Shown here: piece by piece, positions 1 to 46,458 of the stretch
Layout: each line of letters starts with the position of its first letter
Position numbering within the stretch: the first letter of the stretch is position 1
The notes under the pieces: generated by a model
Databases searched by the model: none
The model's input: the letters and a program-made list of their open reading frames with translations, nothing else
What the model was told of the DNA's origin: nothing
Position numbers and translations under genes: made by a program
Source of the DNA: Sitta carolinensis
Taxonomy: Eukaryota > Chordata > Aves > Passeriformes > Sittidae
Length of the DNA stretch: 64,000 bases
Direction: 5' to 3'
NCBI GenBank assembly: GCA_032173965.1
Contig: CM063299.1
Location: 3,159,501-3,223,500, forward strand

Positions 1-3000
1 GGCACATTCCGGCTAAAAATAGACCTGCCACAACTTGTTCTAGGAAAAGCACGGGCGTTATTTAAAAATTGCGTGCAGGTTGTTACACGCTGCCTCTCGT
101 GTTTTACCCACTGCTAAAGCTCCTCGGCTGCAGCTGTACCTCACTAAATCCATGCCTGCCACGCCTTGACACACGGGACTGGCACCTGGGAGCTCCTGCT
201 CTCCTCGCATAGAGCCCCTTCTGCAAAGTTTAATCCCGTTTTCCAACAGCAACACGGCTTCAGTGCCCTTTGGCTTCAGATTGTGCAGAACCACAGTTTC
301 CCCCCAGACACCAAGCTTGGCTTTTGCGGTCAGTTGGCTTTGCTAACACGTCCTGGGCTATAGCTCAGCAGGAACATTTCACAAGCTGTTGCACAAATTT
401 TGGCAGCGAACACCCCACTGTGGAGAAGAACGACATGAGCAAGTGCTGATACTTGTGGGCAGGAGGCAACACGAGGAGAAACAGGCTGGGCTTGACAGGG
501 CCCTTCCAGGTGGTGTATGGAGAAAAGCTGGGTTTGCATTGAAGAAAACTTGGGTAGAAGCAGGAACGTTCCTCACAGGACCATTGCCTGATGCAAACGT
601 TCCCCCTTATCGTGTCAGCATCCTTGCAGACACAGCAGGTTGGAGCTCTGTGCAGCCCAAGGGAATTTGGGTAAGGGATTAATGGCACTGCAATCAGAGT
701 AAAAGCCTGAGCTGTCAGCATGGAGCATTACACTGGGCCTGGGGAAAGAAAGGGTTGGTGCTGCAATGCACCCAACCACGCTGGCAGCAGGAGCAGGGAG
801 GTGGATGGATGGATTCTCCAGAGCTTGTAAAATTCTCACCTGTCAGCCTGGAGGGTTTTCCTGTCACAACAGTGCTGCTTGCACTTGGCAGCACACACTG
901 GAAGCAAATGTCCCAGCTCCCAGTTATCCCAGTGGTCAGCAGGGATAAACCTTTGCAGAAATGAGGCAGCATCCTGGGAGGGAGTCCCTTTTGGTCCTTG
1001 TCATGGACATCTTTTGGCCAGTTAGGGACAGGAAACAAGGCTGAGGGCTTTTTTAGCACTGCAGAGTCTCAGCTGGGTGAGACACATGGATTTCAGGGAA
1101 GTGTGGGATCTTTAGTGAGACAGAGGAATACCCCGTGCTCCCCACGCCTGGGAGCTGGCAGGGTTTTCTATTTTAATTCAATCACTAAGAAACAATAAAG
1201 GGAGCTATTTATGAGAAAGCAGTGGAACTCCAGAGGAACTGGGAGGTGAGCAGTGCTGGGGAGAGGCTCCAAGCTGCAGTTACAGCAGCGAGAGGTGTTT
1301 TACTGAGAAGCTGAGCTCACGATTCCCTTTTACCCTCATTCCTTGTAGCCCTTACTCCCCTCTTGGTGTCAATTAACAGCAATGAGACAGGCTCCTGCCC
1401 TGCCCTGGGGAGCAGCCCTTTGTGCTGATCCTCACCCTGCTTCCAAAAACGCCCAGCAGAGCCTGGGGAAGGACTTTGGTTTGGAAGATAAACTGTGCAG
1501 TATTTGGTTTCAAGAGTCCACCAAATAACACAGCTATTCAATATATGCCCTTTTATCGATTTATTTAGCCCTTTTTGTTTAGCTCACATACCACACTCAC
1601 AGCACTTCAAGGTTTCAGCTACAATCCTCAGTCTCTGCTTAAATGTCTGCCCAGTCTCAAATTCCAAAGTGCTTTCTGTAAGCCCCATAACCCAGCCAGA
1701 TAAAAAACCCAAACAGCACTCGACCATAAAAGCGGGTCCAGAAGATGAACAACAGGGAGAGGTTTTTAAGGAACCTACAGGAATCAATGCAGCTCATTTC
1801 ATTTATGGCATCACTTGTTTTGAAAGCTGGGGCTGATCTCACATTCGCAAGAAGGAGATACTGTGTCCCACAGAGCCCTGGTCTGTGGGCTGCATTGTGG
1901 ACAGGGTTCAGGCCATGGAAAATGTGAAAGGGACACAAAGAGACAATGGGAATGATTGGCATAAGGACTGCAGCAAGACTCAACAGCCCCACTGGCACTC
2001 GGTTGGCTTTGGGGCAGGGAGGAGGGGGGAGCCTGCCGTGCACAAAAGCCCATTGAAAAGGTGTTTGTCCCAAGGAGCAGTGCCAAGGCTCCCTTCAGCT
2101 GACTGGAGACCTCAGGAGAGGGGTTATCCTGATGGACTTCGCTGCTCTGCAAAGAGGAGGAGCTGTGGGGGCACTCTGGGAAAAGCCACAGCCAGGACCG
2201 TGTGGCTCAGGTCAGATGGGGAAGTTCAGGATAAAAAGAGATTTGCTTATAGACTTAAAAGGCAGCCTGGACAGTCAAAAGAGATAGGAGCAAGCAGAGC
2301 TCAGAGAAGACAAAAAAGTCAAAGGATCAAAATTTAAATTAACACTACCCCTCAAAAAAAAAATTAGGAGAGGAAGCAGGAATTAAAAAGGAGGTGGGTC
2401 ACAAGTCAGCCTATCTGAATTTCAAAGCCTCAACAAGCTTTGGAAGCAGCAGGATCCAGCTTTCCCTGCTCCAGATGAAAAGCAAGTTTCCCTCTTTGGT
2501 GGAGTTGGGCACAGCACTGGGACAAGGGTGAATCACAAGTTATTGCCTGGGAACCCTGAGGTGATGTGATAATAATTTGATGTCGCTGTAGAAGATAATA
2601 GCAAGAACTATGCAAACCCCAGGCAGTCCCTGGAACAGCTCCCTCCTCAAAATCCTCTTTGGAATAACTTGCAGCATCTTAGTCGCAAGTTAAATTTACA
2701 GGATTTCCTCCTGTGTAACAGGGGAAGGGCTGAGAGTTCAACTTCTTGCTTATGAAAAGCAGCAAATGTCAGAATCAAAGTGTGTTTCAGATCCCTCAGC
2801 TGACATTTTGTAAAATGGACAGAGTGAAGCAAGGGCAGAACACTCAAGGAGATGCTGGAGAGCCGAGCTAGAAAAGCACATCAAATCTCAGTTCTATCGT
2901 TCAAAGGCTGGGGGGAAAAAAAAAAGAGAAGTATTTGGTAAAAACAAGCACCTGCTGTTCAGCACGGAGAGCCAAAGACAGAGGACAGCTTCAGGATCTT

Positions 3001-3631
3001 TGTGGAATGAGTTTATGCATGAAGACAGGCCATGAACAGTGGTCTCCTCCTCCTGAAAACAGCCAGCAAGAATAGCCCTTTTCTTCTCCTCCTGTTTGTG
3101 CAGCTGTAGCCTTGCTGGCAAGAGGGGAAGGAGAATGAGCTTGAATCCTGAAAGGAAAGAAAGAAACCCAACAAAACCCAGTGAGTTCCTGAGAAAAGCA
3201 GCCTATCTCCTAGACTTGTGCATTGAGGCTGTTGCTTTGTTCCTAGATTTGGGCTCAGACATATCATTAGCATTCCCAGCTCACTCCTTCCTCATCCTCT
3301 CTGTGTGCTGCTCACAACTGGAGGGGTTTTTAATAATAAATCAGGGATAATCTGATAGTACAACTCAAAAATACAATATCCACACAGCAGCTACCACAGC
3401 ACACCTCAGCTGGGCAGAGGCTACGAGCTGTGATGTGAACAAAGCCCATTTTTTGTCACCTTTGGATAGAAATTGGAACTTCCTGCCAGCTTTTGTCAAT
3501 TAGCTCTGTATATGCTGTTCTGGCAGCCCAGACAGCTCCCCTTTGCTAGAGGCAACAAATAAGCACCTTTGTTGAAAAATCATACAGCTGTTACCCAGGA
3601 TCCTACTTAGCATTTTTGTTTTCCAATCAAA

Positions 3632-3672
<41 letters not shown>

Positions 3673-3899
3673 AGAAGAAAAAAAAGCAGCAGGGTAAATT
3701 GTCTTCCTAAAGCCAGGGAAAAACAAACTCAGGGACACTTTGTGCCAGAGCTATGCAGAGATAATGAACTCCAGGCTGCTGCCCCATCCTGCCCTGCTGG
3801 CAGGAACATTCAGCAACTTCTTTACCCAGGCAAGAAGAGAATCTTTCCTAAATGTAACACCTCTGGTCACAGAGACTCAGAAACTCAGTTGTACCATAG
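1..3899. other. Intergenic sequence downstream of ULK2, no gene seen
   Basis: No conserved coding exon, RNA gene or repeat family was recognised apart from the A run at 3635-3670. Open frames here are short, overlap on both strands and lack recognisable protein families or splice-phase support. Confidence 0.6.
3635..3670 (+). repeat. Uninterrupted A run, 36 bases (downstream of ULK2)
   Basis: Pure poly(A) followed by GAAGAAGAAA, about 250 bases beyond the distal ULK2 polyadenylation signal. No retrocopy recognised upstream of it. Confidence 0.95.
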
Positions 3900-3919
3900 A
3901 AACACTTCTAGTGTCAGTA

Positions 3920-3925
3920 TTTATT
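3920..3925 (-). terminator. ULK2: Candidate distal polyadenylation signal of ULK2
   Basis: AATAAA on the minus strand, followed within 60 bases by G/T-rich sequence. It lies about 1.77 kb downstream of the stop codon and is the last good signal before intergenic sequence. Confidence 0.5.
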
Positions 3926-4619
3926 TTTACCTTAATATACATTTATACAGGCCATAATAAAAAGGCTATTACGCAACAGTTCAGTGAGTTATTACCTAGT
4001 TCCAAGAATAATGCATGCAATTACAAAGGAGAGGTAGAAACACCGTATTAAAGACCTAAAAATACAAACATTATATAAACAAACACTTTCAAATTAACTG
4101 CTGGAATTTCATACAGATAAATAAGGTAAAAAGTACATTACTCTGTCAAAGTAAAGGAAACACATGGTTATCCCAACACTGAAACAATATTTTGATGTGT
4201 AAGCCCTGTACAACTTTGTCAAATAGTTCAGACCACTGTGTTTAAGAAGATTAAAATGATTTTGTCCTGGAGAATGGTTTATTCAAGTATTCAAGCAGTT
4301 GAGTAACAAAAAAAGTCCCAAAAATAAAGTATAGGAACCATTTCCAGAGAAGCTGATCTGCCTTAATACTTTGCAAATCGCTGTCCTGATGATCTCATGG
4401 GATGCTTGAAATGACAATGCCTATAAGGCTAAATGAAGCTTCCCACCTCTCCCCCAAAATGCACACAAAATAATCCTGATTTTTCACACACTCTATATGT
4501 AGAGATTCTACATCATTTTATCAGCATCTCAAACCACAACATTATTTTCTGGTTGGTTTTTTTTTTTTTTAATTTTTTTTTTTTGCATGGCTCCTTGCAG
4601 AACCTTTCAGTTTACAGTA

Positions 4620-4625
4620 TTTATT
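4620..4625 (-). terminator. ULK2: Candidate proximal polyadenylation signal of ULK2
   Basis: AATAAA on the minus strand about 1.07 kb after the ULK2 stop. The sequence after it is A-rich rather than clearly G/T-rich, so it is weaker than the distal one. Confidence 0.35.
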
Positions 4626-5691
4626 GTAATACTGCCCAAGAAACAAACTACAGAGAACTGTCATTACACCCCTAAAGACTGCAGGCATTAATGCACATAT
4701 TGCATGCACAACAAAAGATGCAACCAAATCTATAGAAAAAGCAAACAACCAGCAACTCAACATTGCTACTACTGAGAAAGTCCAGAGCAGTAGTTACTCA
4801 AGTATTAGACAAATAGGTATAAAATGGAAAGGTTCACATGAATACAAGTTTTTACACAGTTTGTTTGAAAGTCTTCTAGAAGCTACATTTGAAATTCTGA
4901 AAAGAATTTTATGTACACTGAAATGAAATTCAGCCAAGTCCATTGTGCCTTCTTTCTCTAGATTTTTTTTTTTTAATACAGTTCTTCAAAAATGAATATA
5001 CAGTTGCTTTAGTAAATTAGTGCAAAACAAAATATTTTGGAAGAAGATCATCAAATTGTATCCACATCAGCTGAAACCCCCCTGGGGATTTTGCACAGAT
5101 GGAGAGAATTTCTTCCATCCCCCCTTTTCCCCCAGGGTAAGAGGGTGTTTGCCATCCCTTCATATGACAACCTGAGCCATGTGTACAACAGGTGAGCTCC
5201 CACACAAGGCAGCTGAGCCCCAAAAAGCTTCAAGCAGCACTTGCACATGGTTAGGGCTTCCCAAATTCACTCAGCCACATTTTAATGAACAGCTTAAAAA
5301 CTCTTGAGGGAATCTTCTGAGGGAAATGTCTTTTTTTTTTGTACCTGATGCAGAAGGATCCGCTCTGTAAAAACCTCACGAGGGAAAAACAACAAACCCT
5401 GATCATTCAAGTCCAAAGCACACATACAAGGATCAGTTTGAAATGTGAAGAGAGATTCTTTTAAATTCTGTTGCTAGGAAGGAAAAGGAGCTGCTGGATT
5501 GGTAAGGCAAGTGTACTTTTGGAATTTCTCCTCTTTGAATACGCTGCTGTTTCTTTGGTAGTCACCACAGAAATGTAAGAATCATCTTCCACATGGGGCA
5601 GAACAAGGACAACAATGAAGCTGTTGTGAAAAAAGTGCAGTATCACTGATGTGGTCCCTTATGTTCACACCATCTGGTCCTCAGGATATTC

Positions 5692-39537
<33,846 letters not shown>

Positions 39538-39540
<3 letters not shown>

Positions 39541-39558
39541 CATCCCTCAGCGGGGCAT
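39538..39558 (-). promoter_or_regulatory. ULK2: ULK2 start region: tandem ATGs and a 3-codon uORF
   Basis: Two in-frame ATGs are adjacent (39543-39541 and 39540-39538). The second gives [10 protein letters not shown], the start known for ULK2, and has A at -3 and G at +4; the first has G at -3 and A at +4. Immediately upstream is a complete small uORF, Met-Pro-Arg-stop, at 39558-39547, in the same frame. It ends three bases (GGG) before the first main ATG, so initiation or re-initiation here may tune ULK2 output. The second ATG was taken as the CDS start because it matches the family. Confidence 0.8.
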
Positions 39559-40170
39559 GAAGCCCCCGGGAAGGACGGAGGGAAAACAAAGGGGCTCTTC
39601 CTCCAGCTACAGCCGCCTCACGGCAGCCGGCGGCGGGGTGGGAGCCTGCCCCGGTCCTGGCTGCCCCCGGCGGCGGGGGCAGCTCCTCTCATAGCGCCGC
39701 AGACCCCCGGGCCGGCGGGGCTGCTGCAGGGCGTCACCGAGGCGAGGGGCTCCGTCGGGCATGGGGAGGGGAAAGAGGGGAATCTCAGGGGCCGGGTGTG
39801 AGGGGACAGCGCGGCATCGGCGCCGGGACGAGGGGGCCTTCTCAGCGGGGAAGGGGGCTCCGTGCTCTGCCGCTGCCCGGCCCCATGGCCCCGCCACAGC
39901 GGGGGCTGCCAGCGCCGCGGCCCCGCTCAGGGACCGAACCCCAGAGCATCCAGCGACGCGGGGGGAGGCGCGGCCCACGGCTCCGCGGGTGGCTGTCGCT
40001 GTCGCCGCCGCAGCCCTCGCGAGAGAGGAGGAAGCAGTGAGGGTGCGGCGGGGGTCTCTCAGGCCGCCAGCACCTCCCGGGGCTCCTGCCGCTCCACCAC
40101 TTCCTCCACCGATATCCGCACTCGGCCAGCCCCGGCTGCGAGTGCCCGGCCCTCCGCACCCCCCGCGGCT

Positions 40171-40176
40171 CTTATA
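40171..40176 (-). promoter_or_regulatory. TATA-like element in ULK2 CpG island
   Basis: On the minus strand the island contains TATAAG within GGCCTATAAGAGCC, the only TATA-like sequence noticed in this very GC-rich stretch. A start about 30 bases downstream (near 40140) would fit. CpG-island genes often lack a working TATA box, so this is a weak call. Confidence 0.3.
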
Positions 40177-40560
40177 GGCCGCAGTGCGCAGGCCTGGGCG
40201 CTCGGGTGCTTCCGCCGGCGGCCAAAGAGTGCCTCACCCCGGGTAACCCGGCGGCGCCTCCGCCGCCCGCCCTCAGAGCGGGGCCGGCCCGCGGCCACGG
40301 CCCCGAGCCCTCCGGGACCGCGGCGAGCGCCCCGGGACCCCGCCGAGCCCTCCCCGGCCCCGCACCCGGCCCGTCCGGGCTCCGGGGGCCCGCTCGGGTC
40401 GTCCCCTCAGGGAAGACGGTGACCCTGGGCCCACCCTTGCCGTCAGCCCGGAGCCGGGGCTGAGGGGCCAAGCTGAGCCCGGCCGTCCCTTCAGCCCTTT
40501 CCTCGGCCCCCTTCAGCCCTTTCCTCGCCGCCTCAGGCGCGCCCGCCAGGGAGGACAAGG

Positions 40561-43500
40561 CTGAGGGCCGCCAGTGGAAGAGGGAGGACCGGAGTTGAAC
40601 AGGACAAGAGCTGGGACAGTCAGCAGCCAGAGAGGGAAGGCAGGTATTGGATCACCCCAGGTTTCCAAGGCAGTGCTTACATAGCAGCTCCGGGTCACAC
40701 ACTCGGCCCTGTCCCTGCTACAGGTCACACACTTTCAGCCCTGTTCCTGCTCCACTAGTGAGCAAGACTCTCCCTCAAACCCAAAACAAGGAATTTCAAT
40801 GAATGGAGAGGCAATGGAAGTACAGGCATACAAAGTGCTGTGAGACAAAGACACTTGAGTTGTTTGCTCCCTTTATAAGGAGAACAACGCCTGTAATTTA
40901 CAGCCCCTGCCTCCCAGCACTTTTAGGTCAGCCTGGGGCTGTTTACAGCACGTACAAACATTAAATAAAACCCAACCAGTCACGAACAACAGTCACATGG
41001 AGCCTTTGACCTTCACCTCCAGGTTTACATAATTATGCTCCTTTCCTCTGCGTTCCATTCCTTGCTGCTCTCTTCCCCTCCTCTCTACCTATGTTGTCCC
41101 TCACACCATCTCCACATCCCAGGTTCAGACCCTTTCAGGCTTCCCCAATATCCCCACGGGTCCCAGTGGATGCAGGGTGTGACCCTTCTGACCCCACACA
41201 GCTGTGCTGTGCCTTCCCTGATGTGACACAGGCCCTGCTTTCAGTGTCACCAGATCAAAATAGAGGCTGAGTTGTGCACTTGGACCTCTCCCCATTCCTC
41301 ACTTATCTCCCTTGGCTTTCCAGCACTCAAAACCAGGAACTACTGGAGCTGTGTGCCATGCCAGGAGCTCCTCAGATAAAGACTTCTCCACAGAAAGACA
41401 CATAGATTTAAAAAATATCCAGCAAGAGATTCTTAAGGAAAGCTTGACAGTTTTATGAAGGATATTTTAAGCTATCAAAGGAATCATAAGAAATCTGTTT
41501 TGTGCCAAAATTAACCAAAGGGCTTTAAAACCCCTCAAAACTGACTTCCTGCTTTATTTAGTGAAGTTTTGAGCTCCCACCCAAAATCCACCCATGGCAC
41601 TACCCTAACACACAACCAACCCTGAGAAAGTGGAGTTGACCAATAATTTCAACAGCTTAGAACACCCCTGTGGAAAGAATAAATGAGATGTAAAAATATT
41701 CCAAGTTAATCATAAATTAAAGTGTTGGTAGTAACACACACTTCGAGATACGCTTCACAGTGCCCCTTTAAACCACGGAAAAGCCCACAAGCCTTCATGT
41801 GTTAAATATTCTGATTCATAAAAATAATTTCCCTCAGAACTGGTTATTTATTGCCATCCACCGATTCTCACTTCAGTATTAATCCTCTCAGCATCAGCGT
41901 GTATCCTCACCCCAAAATCAATGTCACGAGCTACGTTTCAGGGAAGCTGAAAAAGAAAATTCATTCCGAAGATGCCTTTGGAGCAGATAAAAGTCACAAC
42001 AGCCATTACTAAGCCACCCATTCTGCATCACACTTGCGAACCGAGACACATTTCCCGACACATTTCCCTTCGGCAGCAGCACTGCCTGATGTCCTTTTGT
42101 CCTCGTAATGGGGCTGGAGCCCTGGAGCAGGTTTGTTTCAGCACGGCAAGGACAAACTGCCAGGAGCAGCAGCGAGGTTTGACCGGAATAACTAAACACC
42201 CTGCGCTGGGATGCGAGCACCCGAGGGCTCCAGCAGCGCTCGCTGGAGGCTGCGGGATTTGCATGCGGGTCACTCCTCCCAGCTGGGAACCTGACTGGCG
42301 GCTGGGGGTGTTGAGCCCCGCTAACTCCAGCATCCAGACTACCAAGAACCTACAAACTGCACCTTCACTTGCCTTTGCTGCTGGAAGAGTTCAGAGGCAG
42401 AACGGACTGGATTCACCTTTCCCAAAGGGAGCCTGTTTGCTGGAGATGTTGGGAGAGCTGCTCCTACACACGGGTATCCGGCACTTAGCCCCCGGGGCGA
42501 TGTTCTGCTCGAACCATGCAGCAGGACACTAAAACACCGCGGGCACCCTGCCTGATCGACCCCAGCGATCCTTCAAAAACACGGAGCACTCTCTCCTGAG
42601 CTGGTCCATTGTTAACACCTCGCTCAGCAGGAGCTGCAGCCCGCTGAGAGAGACCACCAGCAACCCAGAGTTCTGCAAGCACCACTCACAGAGTGAAGAA
42701 AACAGAACAGCAGCACCGGAGATGGCTCTGGGGCTCCTTCCCAGCTGCACTACTTTGCTTCAGACGAATTAGTCCCTCAGTTGTGAGCCAGGACTTCTGA
42801 TCACAAGAGCAACACATCTAGGAGGGAGTTAGCAGCTTGCAGGTTGCTTGTCTGAGTGCAGAGAAGGATACTTTCATCTGGTAGCAGCTCCCCAGAACAA
42901 ACATCACTGCCCTGAGTTTTCTTAACACTTTTCATCCTCAAAAACACTAATGGACTTCACAGCAAGCCCTTCTCTGCCATATCACACCACCAAAATGCAG
43001 CCCTGAGGTAGAAACATCATCTGGACAGTGCCTGGGCTGACCCCAAAAAAAGCAGAACAAGGCTGCTTTTCCTACTTTTCATGCAGAACAATGAATGAAG
43101 TTCATTTTCTTCCTATTCATTGAAAGATTTTTTTTTTTTGTCTCTCTCTCTCTCCCCAGGCTATAAACTTGCACATGGAAATTAAATTACAGATCTGGGA
43201 AAATATTCAAGAGATCATCTGAGTCGAACAGGACAGGAACATGTGGCTTCAAGGACCCAGGGAACACAACACACACTCCACTTGCATGGATAAGCAGGAC
43301 AGAGCCCCAAGAGGAGCTTTCATGTGGATTTTAAGGCCTCACATATCTAAATCAGCTCCCAAAGGTAGGAGTCTGACAGCATCCTGCTCACCTCAGAGCT
43401 ATGGACTTCACTCCAGGTATTCTTACCATATCCTTCCTTCCCTCCCTGCATCACACTCAGGATTTCATTAGACAGGTAAACTTTCCTCAGAGGACTGGCA

Positions 43501-46445
43501 CGCTTCCCAGTCCTTATCACCACTGTCCTCCCATTGGGATTTGTAACAAAATTAATGGTGGCAGCAGCTGAGCTTTTAAAGGAGAAAGTGTCAGAGGGCT
43601 TTGCAGGACAGTTTCTGGCTATACTTAAATTATTCTTTCATTACCAGTGAAAAATAACACCCTTGTGGTAAGAAAACCTGTGTAGGATGCTTAATGAGTA
43701 ACTCAGGAGGAACTGGACTGAAACATGGCAGCAGATCCCAGGATTCCTCTCAAACAGCAATGGAAAAACTCAGGCATTTCAGAAGGTTTTCTGTAGGGCT
43801 GGTGCTGCTGATCCTAGAGAAGCAATCAGAAAGCTCCAGCCTACCTCCTAGATTTGTCCTTTAACACAAAGTAATGTCTTCCCCATTAATAACACCATCA
43901 ACCCAAATTTGCATCTGCAATTGCCCAAATTAGCTAATTAAAGCTCCCATCCCCAGCGCCGGCAGGTCACGCGCTCGCTGCGGCTCCTGCCAAGCAGGAG
44001 CAGCTCTGGAGGGATGGGCAGCAGCTCTTCCTTCCCCAGTGCCTGAGCAGGCAGGAGACTGCAGCCAGGCCCAGGAAATGCTGCATTCAAATAAAACTGG
44101 GAGGGAGGAGTGATAGGGAATTGCTTAGGAATACAGCTGGAGCAGGGCCAGCACTTAGTATGCATGGAGGCTGGTGCTGTATGAATGGTAAAAATAGCAG
44201 CAGATGCTTAGATAAGAAAATACAATTTGGTTTACATGCAAAGCCATCACAGAGCGTGGTTCAAAAATCTACCCGCTACCAGATCACAGGAAGATTAAGG
44301 CTGAGAGCTTATTTTGGTGTAAACTTAGTTGCAAGGCCCTCTCTTCAAGAGGTCACACCTCCCTTTGCAAAACCTTTCTGCTCCAGCATTAGAAAGGTGG
44401 GTTTTAATCAGGCTTGCTGTCACAGAAGCACAGTCTGAAGGGATGGCAGGAGAAGGGTCAGAAGGCAGTGATTGCTTTGGTTTGGAAATCAGTGGGCAAG
44501 GTACACTGATATTTTAGGTACACCGACACACATGCACAGCCAAATTCTCACAGGCAGGGTCGCTCCCCTGTGCTCTGATACATCCCTGCCTCCAACACAA
44601 ACACCTCATGGATTGACAGGGCACAGTGACCCTGAGCAGCACTCCAGGGGAGGAAGCAGGGAATGATGATTCTTCACTCAGGAAGAGCCACTTGCTACCA
44701 GGAGCTGCTGCTTGCAGCAAGTCACACTTGGGGACAGAGAGCTGAACTCCCAACAGTGGGTCATTTCTTTTAGCAAAAGCACCCCAAAAAATTGGATCCA
44801 GGCAGGCTTCTTGGCTGTTACCACTGACCTGCTCCTCTTCTTCCCAAGGGCAGACTTATCAGGTGGTTTTAAACCCTGTCCCACATTTACCTCAGTGAAT
44901 TACAAAATATTTTGTTTATGCAGATGGATGCAACGTGGCCTTCACTGTCAGCAAGAACCAGCTGGAGGAAGCACCCTAATGAAAGAGCAGGTATGGGATA
45001 CTGAGCTCTTCCCAAAAGATTCCATAGAGATAGATCCCTGTTGACTTGGCTGGCAGAAGGAGATACTAACAGCAACAGGAACCACAAATTGTCTTCTCAG
45101 TTATATTAAAGACCTAACCCTTTGTTCCAGCCTTTGGCTTACCTGAACACTTGCAGACAAGCAAAAAGCCATTACTACACAATCTTAATTCTCCAAAGCA
45201 ACCCTGCCAGCAGGGATAAAGTCCTAAAATGCATCTTCTGCAGCTGGGAAGCCTCTAACACCCAAACTCCTGTTTTGAGTTAGTAATCACTGCCTATGAG
45301 GGCTATGGAGAATGTTTTGACCTTCATGCTAACCTGCTGCAACTAAATCTGACAGTGTAATTTCTGCTCCTTATTAATCACATCTTGATTTTCTCTGTTT
45401 CATAAGCATCCTGGAATTAAACACTAAGTCCAGGTCTATTCACCTCATGATGGCTGTAAGCATGAATTGACTGATAAAAGGACTCATAAACAAACTTACA
45501 AATACCCGCCTGACAGTGTGAATCCCTCTCACCCACTGGGCAAGTAAATGCACTTGAGAAATTCCAGAAGGAGCCAGCTCTGTGCAATGGAAGTATTGCT
45601 ATTTTCTGTGTCAGTCCCAGCCCTGCTGTCAGCACATATCCAGGGCAAGGGACAAGTGCCACACAAAACTCCTGCTCCATTCTTCCCCTTCCCCACTGAG
45701 CCAGTGGTGGATGGGAAATGGACACTCTTTCCCCTGGTCAGAGTCTCATTTCTCCATTCCCAAGAGCTGCTGAGACCTGAAAAGTCAGCACAGCTCCAGC
45801 AGTCATTTGAAGTCCATGCCTGTTGCACCCCAAACAGATTAGCAAAGGAGTTATCTGCTGTGGATGCAGAGGATAATGCTCAGCACAGCCCACAGGGAAA
45901 TGGGGCTCTGTGGAAAGGCAAAACCGTACTGGAATAACAAGAAGCCCCAAGTCCTCATTCTCAGCAGATCTTTGTCCCAGACATGCAGCCAAGCACAATT
46001 CTGCAATGTAATGATGTGTTGAATTTTCCCATTTTTCTCTCTCTGAAGGCCACACAAGGACAACCCTCTCTGTTCCCACTAAAACCCTCTTCTCCCTTCT
46101 CTTGCTTCTTTACAGAGCAAGAAAGGGCACGAGCAGTCTCCACCCTTTGCTTGCCCCTTTCAGGACAATGGCTACTGTGAGGCTGAAATTCCAATAAAAA
46201 GCCTGTTGAGATGGAGGCAGACAAGATATCCCTCCTGTGATGTTCAGAGGAAATCATTCTGCAATGCACAGCTCTTAATAAGAACTAAAATTGAAATTTC
46301 CTTAAAGAAATATAAGGAAAGAGTCTATGAGGGAGAGCTGCCAACAGGAACACGAAGCCATGTTTGGGTCAATCTCTTCATCCATCACCTTGGAGATGTC
46401 CCAGGAATGTGCTGAGGGCAGGACCAGCAGCTCCATGTCGCTGTT
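40561..46445. other. Region between the ULK2 promoter and the NLE1 stop: NLE1 3' UTR plus intergenic
   Basis: The NLE1 3' UTR must occupy the high-coordinate end, but no minus-strand AATAAA was found close to the stop, so its boundary is unknown. The rest shows no recognisable exon. A short TC-rich tract lies near 43140-43156. A plus-strand AATAAA at 46193-46198 has no gene to serve. Confidence 0.55.
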
Positions 46446-46458
46446 CTATCGACGCCAT
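46446..46458 (-). CDS. NLE1: NLE1 terminal micro-coding exon (13 nt)
   Basis: After exon 12 ends as CGG AT then gtgagt, the only downstream acceptor that restores the family's CLRIWRR ending is at 46458: a pyrimidine tract CTCTTTCCCTTTCCAG followed by A TGG CGT CGA TAG. It completes Ile and adds Trp-Arg-Arg and the stop. The 3' UTR continues to lower coordinates; no AATAAA was found on the minus strand within about 500 bases of the stop, so its end is unknown. Confidence 0.88.

Larger units (their letters stand above)
3900..5691 (-). other. ULK2: ULK2 3' UTR (inferred extent)
   Basis: Downstream of the ULK2 stop, about 1.8 kb of A/T-rich sequence without conserved coding potential leads to a clear polyadenylation signal at 3925-3920. 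It holds interrupted T runs on the plus strand (4557-4584) and short A-rich stretches. The extent is inferred from the signal; the upstream AATAAA at 4625-4620 could give a shorter form. Confidence 0.6.

Noticed and set aside
43139..43156. TC-rich tract as a promoter element of NLE1 or a hidden gene
   Set aside because: Short simple-sequence tract with no gene start near it on either strand.
46193..46198. Plus-strand AATAAA as the end of a plus-strand gene
   Set aside because: No plus-strand exon or family-like reading frame leads to it.
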